Shown here one piece after another: positions 63,481 through 64,000 of a stretch of DNA of 64,000 nt. The DNA comes from Paenibacillus sp. Root444D2. Its GTDB lineage: Bacteria; Bacillota; Bacilli; Paenibacillales; NBRC-103111. A program made the translations under genes and the position numbers. Within the stretch, counting starts at the first letter, position 1. Each line of letters begins with the position of its first letter. The notes below the pieces were generated by a model. It saw only the letters and a program-made list of their open reading frames with translations, did no database searches and had not been told where the DNA came from. The stretch is from positions 271,797 through 335,796 of the forward strand of contig NZ_LMEO01000023.1 of NCBI RefSeq assembly GCF_001426375.1, in the 5' to 3' direction.

Positions 63481-63867
63481 TTAAGGCACCTGAATGGTCA
63501 TTTGCCCTGGTTGTTGAATTTGAATGACGCCGCCCCAGTTGCACATGCATTTGGACGTATTGTTCAGAGCGGGCATGTTCGCGACGAGCACAGTCGGTGA
63601 CCCAGGAGCCCAAGGCGCAGCTGTTACTGGCACGCAGGGCATGGGAGTTAGTACTCCAAGTGCAGCTGCCGTTGCCGCAGCAACCATCGGATTTGCCATT
63701 GAATTGCACATTCCAAACGGCATAATGTTCACCATCGGCTTATTATCCATAATGTTGGCAATGGGCATAGCGGTCATCACCATGTTCGCCGGAAGCACCA
63801 TTAATGTACCAGGCGCCACACCGAACGAGCATTGCAGCATCGCTCCACCGCAAACGAGGTTTCCCAT
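63481..63867 (-). CDS. DUF4280 (PAAR-like) protein
   Basis: 128 residues, rich in Met, Pro, Ala and Cys. The start MGNLVCGGAMLQCSFG with V-APGTLMVLP, the middle DNKPMVNIMPFGMC and the C-terminal TSKCMCNWGGVIQI are the blocks of DUF4280, a relative of PAAR tip proteins found beside contractile injection and polymorphic-toxin genes. Cysteine pairs (Cys6, Cys13, and the later C-x-C) could bind a metal at the tip. ATG 63867 chosen because AAGGAGAGA lies seven bases upstream. It precedes the MORN gene, and upstream genes lie outside the window. Role in secretion is inferred from family knowledge. Confidence 0.8.
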   Translation of the reverse strand: MGNLVCGGAMLQCSFGVAPGTLMVLPANMVMTAMPIANIMDNKPMVNIMPFGMCNSMANPMVAAATAAALGVLTPMPCVPVTAAPWAPGSPTVLVANMPALNNTSKCMCNWGGVIQIQQPGQMTIQVP

Positions 63868-63912
63868 GTCAATCTCTCCTTCCTTGAACAAAACTTGCTG
63901 CCGAGCTCCCAA

Positions 63913-64000
63913 AGCAGGGTATTAAGCATGTTTTTCATCGTTAAAGTAGCATAATTAGCAATCGCGCCGCGTTTAAGATTGTTTTATATCGTTAAAGTAG
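63913..64000. other. region upstream of DUF4280 gene, cut by the window end
   Basis: 88 bases with no supported gene. ATCGTTAAAGTAG occurs twice (63937-63949 and 63988-64000), 51 bases apart, a short direct repeat that might be part of a promoter or operator for the DUF4280 gene. Confidence 0.3.

Noticed and set aside
63524..63925. 133-codon plus-strand frame opposite the DUF4280 gene
   Set aside because: Antisense shadow; the minus-strand frame has DUF4280 blocks and AAGGAGAGA before its start.

Overview
The window looks like a chromosome segment from a Paenibacillus-type, low-to-mid GC, spore-former-lineage Firmicute. Evidence is the strong AGGAGG-type ribosome binding sites, three S-layer homology (SLH) domains with TRAE motifs, copper-amine-oxidase-N type surface proteins, YesN/Lpl-type sugar uptake genes, DUF4091/GH123, GH35 and GH43 glycosidases, a SARP-like (BTAD) response regulator, a bacterial nitric oxide synthase and a GlnK/GlnL (YcbA/YcbB) pair. 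No rRNA, tRNA, CRISPR array or intact transposase was seen.

Layout. 1-2.4 kb is a graveyard: a truncated DUF2087-type fragment, a small membrane protein plus lipoprotein operon, a hairpin-rich dispersed repeat, and joined fragments of an MFS exporter and a response regulator that are paralogous to intact genes at 10-12.5 kb. 2.6-12.6 kb holds an SLH surface protein, a large hybrid kinase carrying two different kinase modules, a convergent BTAD response regulator, and an MFS exporter with its TetR repressor; two matching palindromes mark the probable TetR operators. 13.3-15.1 kb is a phosphoesterase/DMT exporter pair. 15.4-38.3 kb is a glycan-use island: GH123-like protein, DeoR regulator, Lpl-type ABC importer (binding protein and two permeases, no ATPase), a membrane-anchored AraC-type regulator, a copper-amine-oxidase-N surface protein, an AraC regulator, GH35 beta-galactosidase, a truncated phosphodiesterase, two zinc-less medium-chain dehydrogenases, a Gfo/Idh/MocA oxidoreductase, another AraC regulator, and a 1567-residue secreted beta-propeller protein with C-terminal repeats. 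38.9 kb encodes a GntR-solute-binding-protein fusion regulator. 40.5-46.5 kb is one co-directional cluster: polar amino acid ABC importer, TauE/SafE exporter and a GlnK/GlnL two-component system. 46.6-50 kb has a 47-residue ORF, an ABC-F ATPase with an expandable Ser/Ala/Thr linker and a DUF559-like nuclease fold protein. 50.3-57.3 kb is an arabinan locus: GntR/LacI (AraR-type) repressor, ABC importer, secreted GH43 endo-arabinanase and cytoplasmic GH43 enzyme, with a CcpA (cre)-like site upstream. 57.5-60.8 kb carries pirin, a hypothetical protein, nitric oxide synthase and RarD. 60.9-61.75 kb is repeat-rich (MITE-like element, dispersed repeat, 48-bp tandem repeat). The right edge, 61.8-63.9 kb, encodes a ten-MORN-repeat membrane protein and a DUF4280 (PAAR-like) protein, possibly the start of a secretion/injection-linked cluster cut by the window end.

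How it fits together: binding proteins and permeases of both sugar importers lack their own ATPase, so a shared MsmX-type ATPase elsewhere is presumed. All three ABC binding-protein genes are followed by a hairpin before the permease gene, which would favour excess binding protein. Starts were moved downstream of the longest ORF wherever a good Shine-Dalgarno sequence decided it. No database search was run; family names rest on motifs read by eye.
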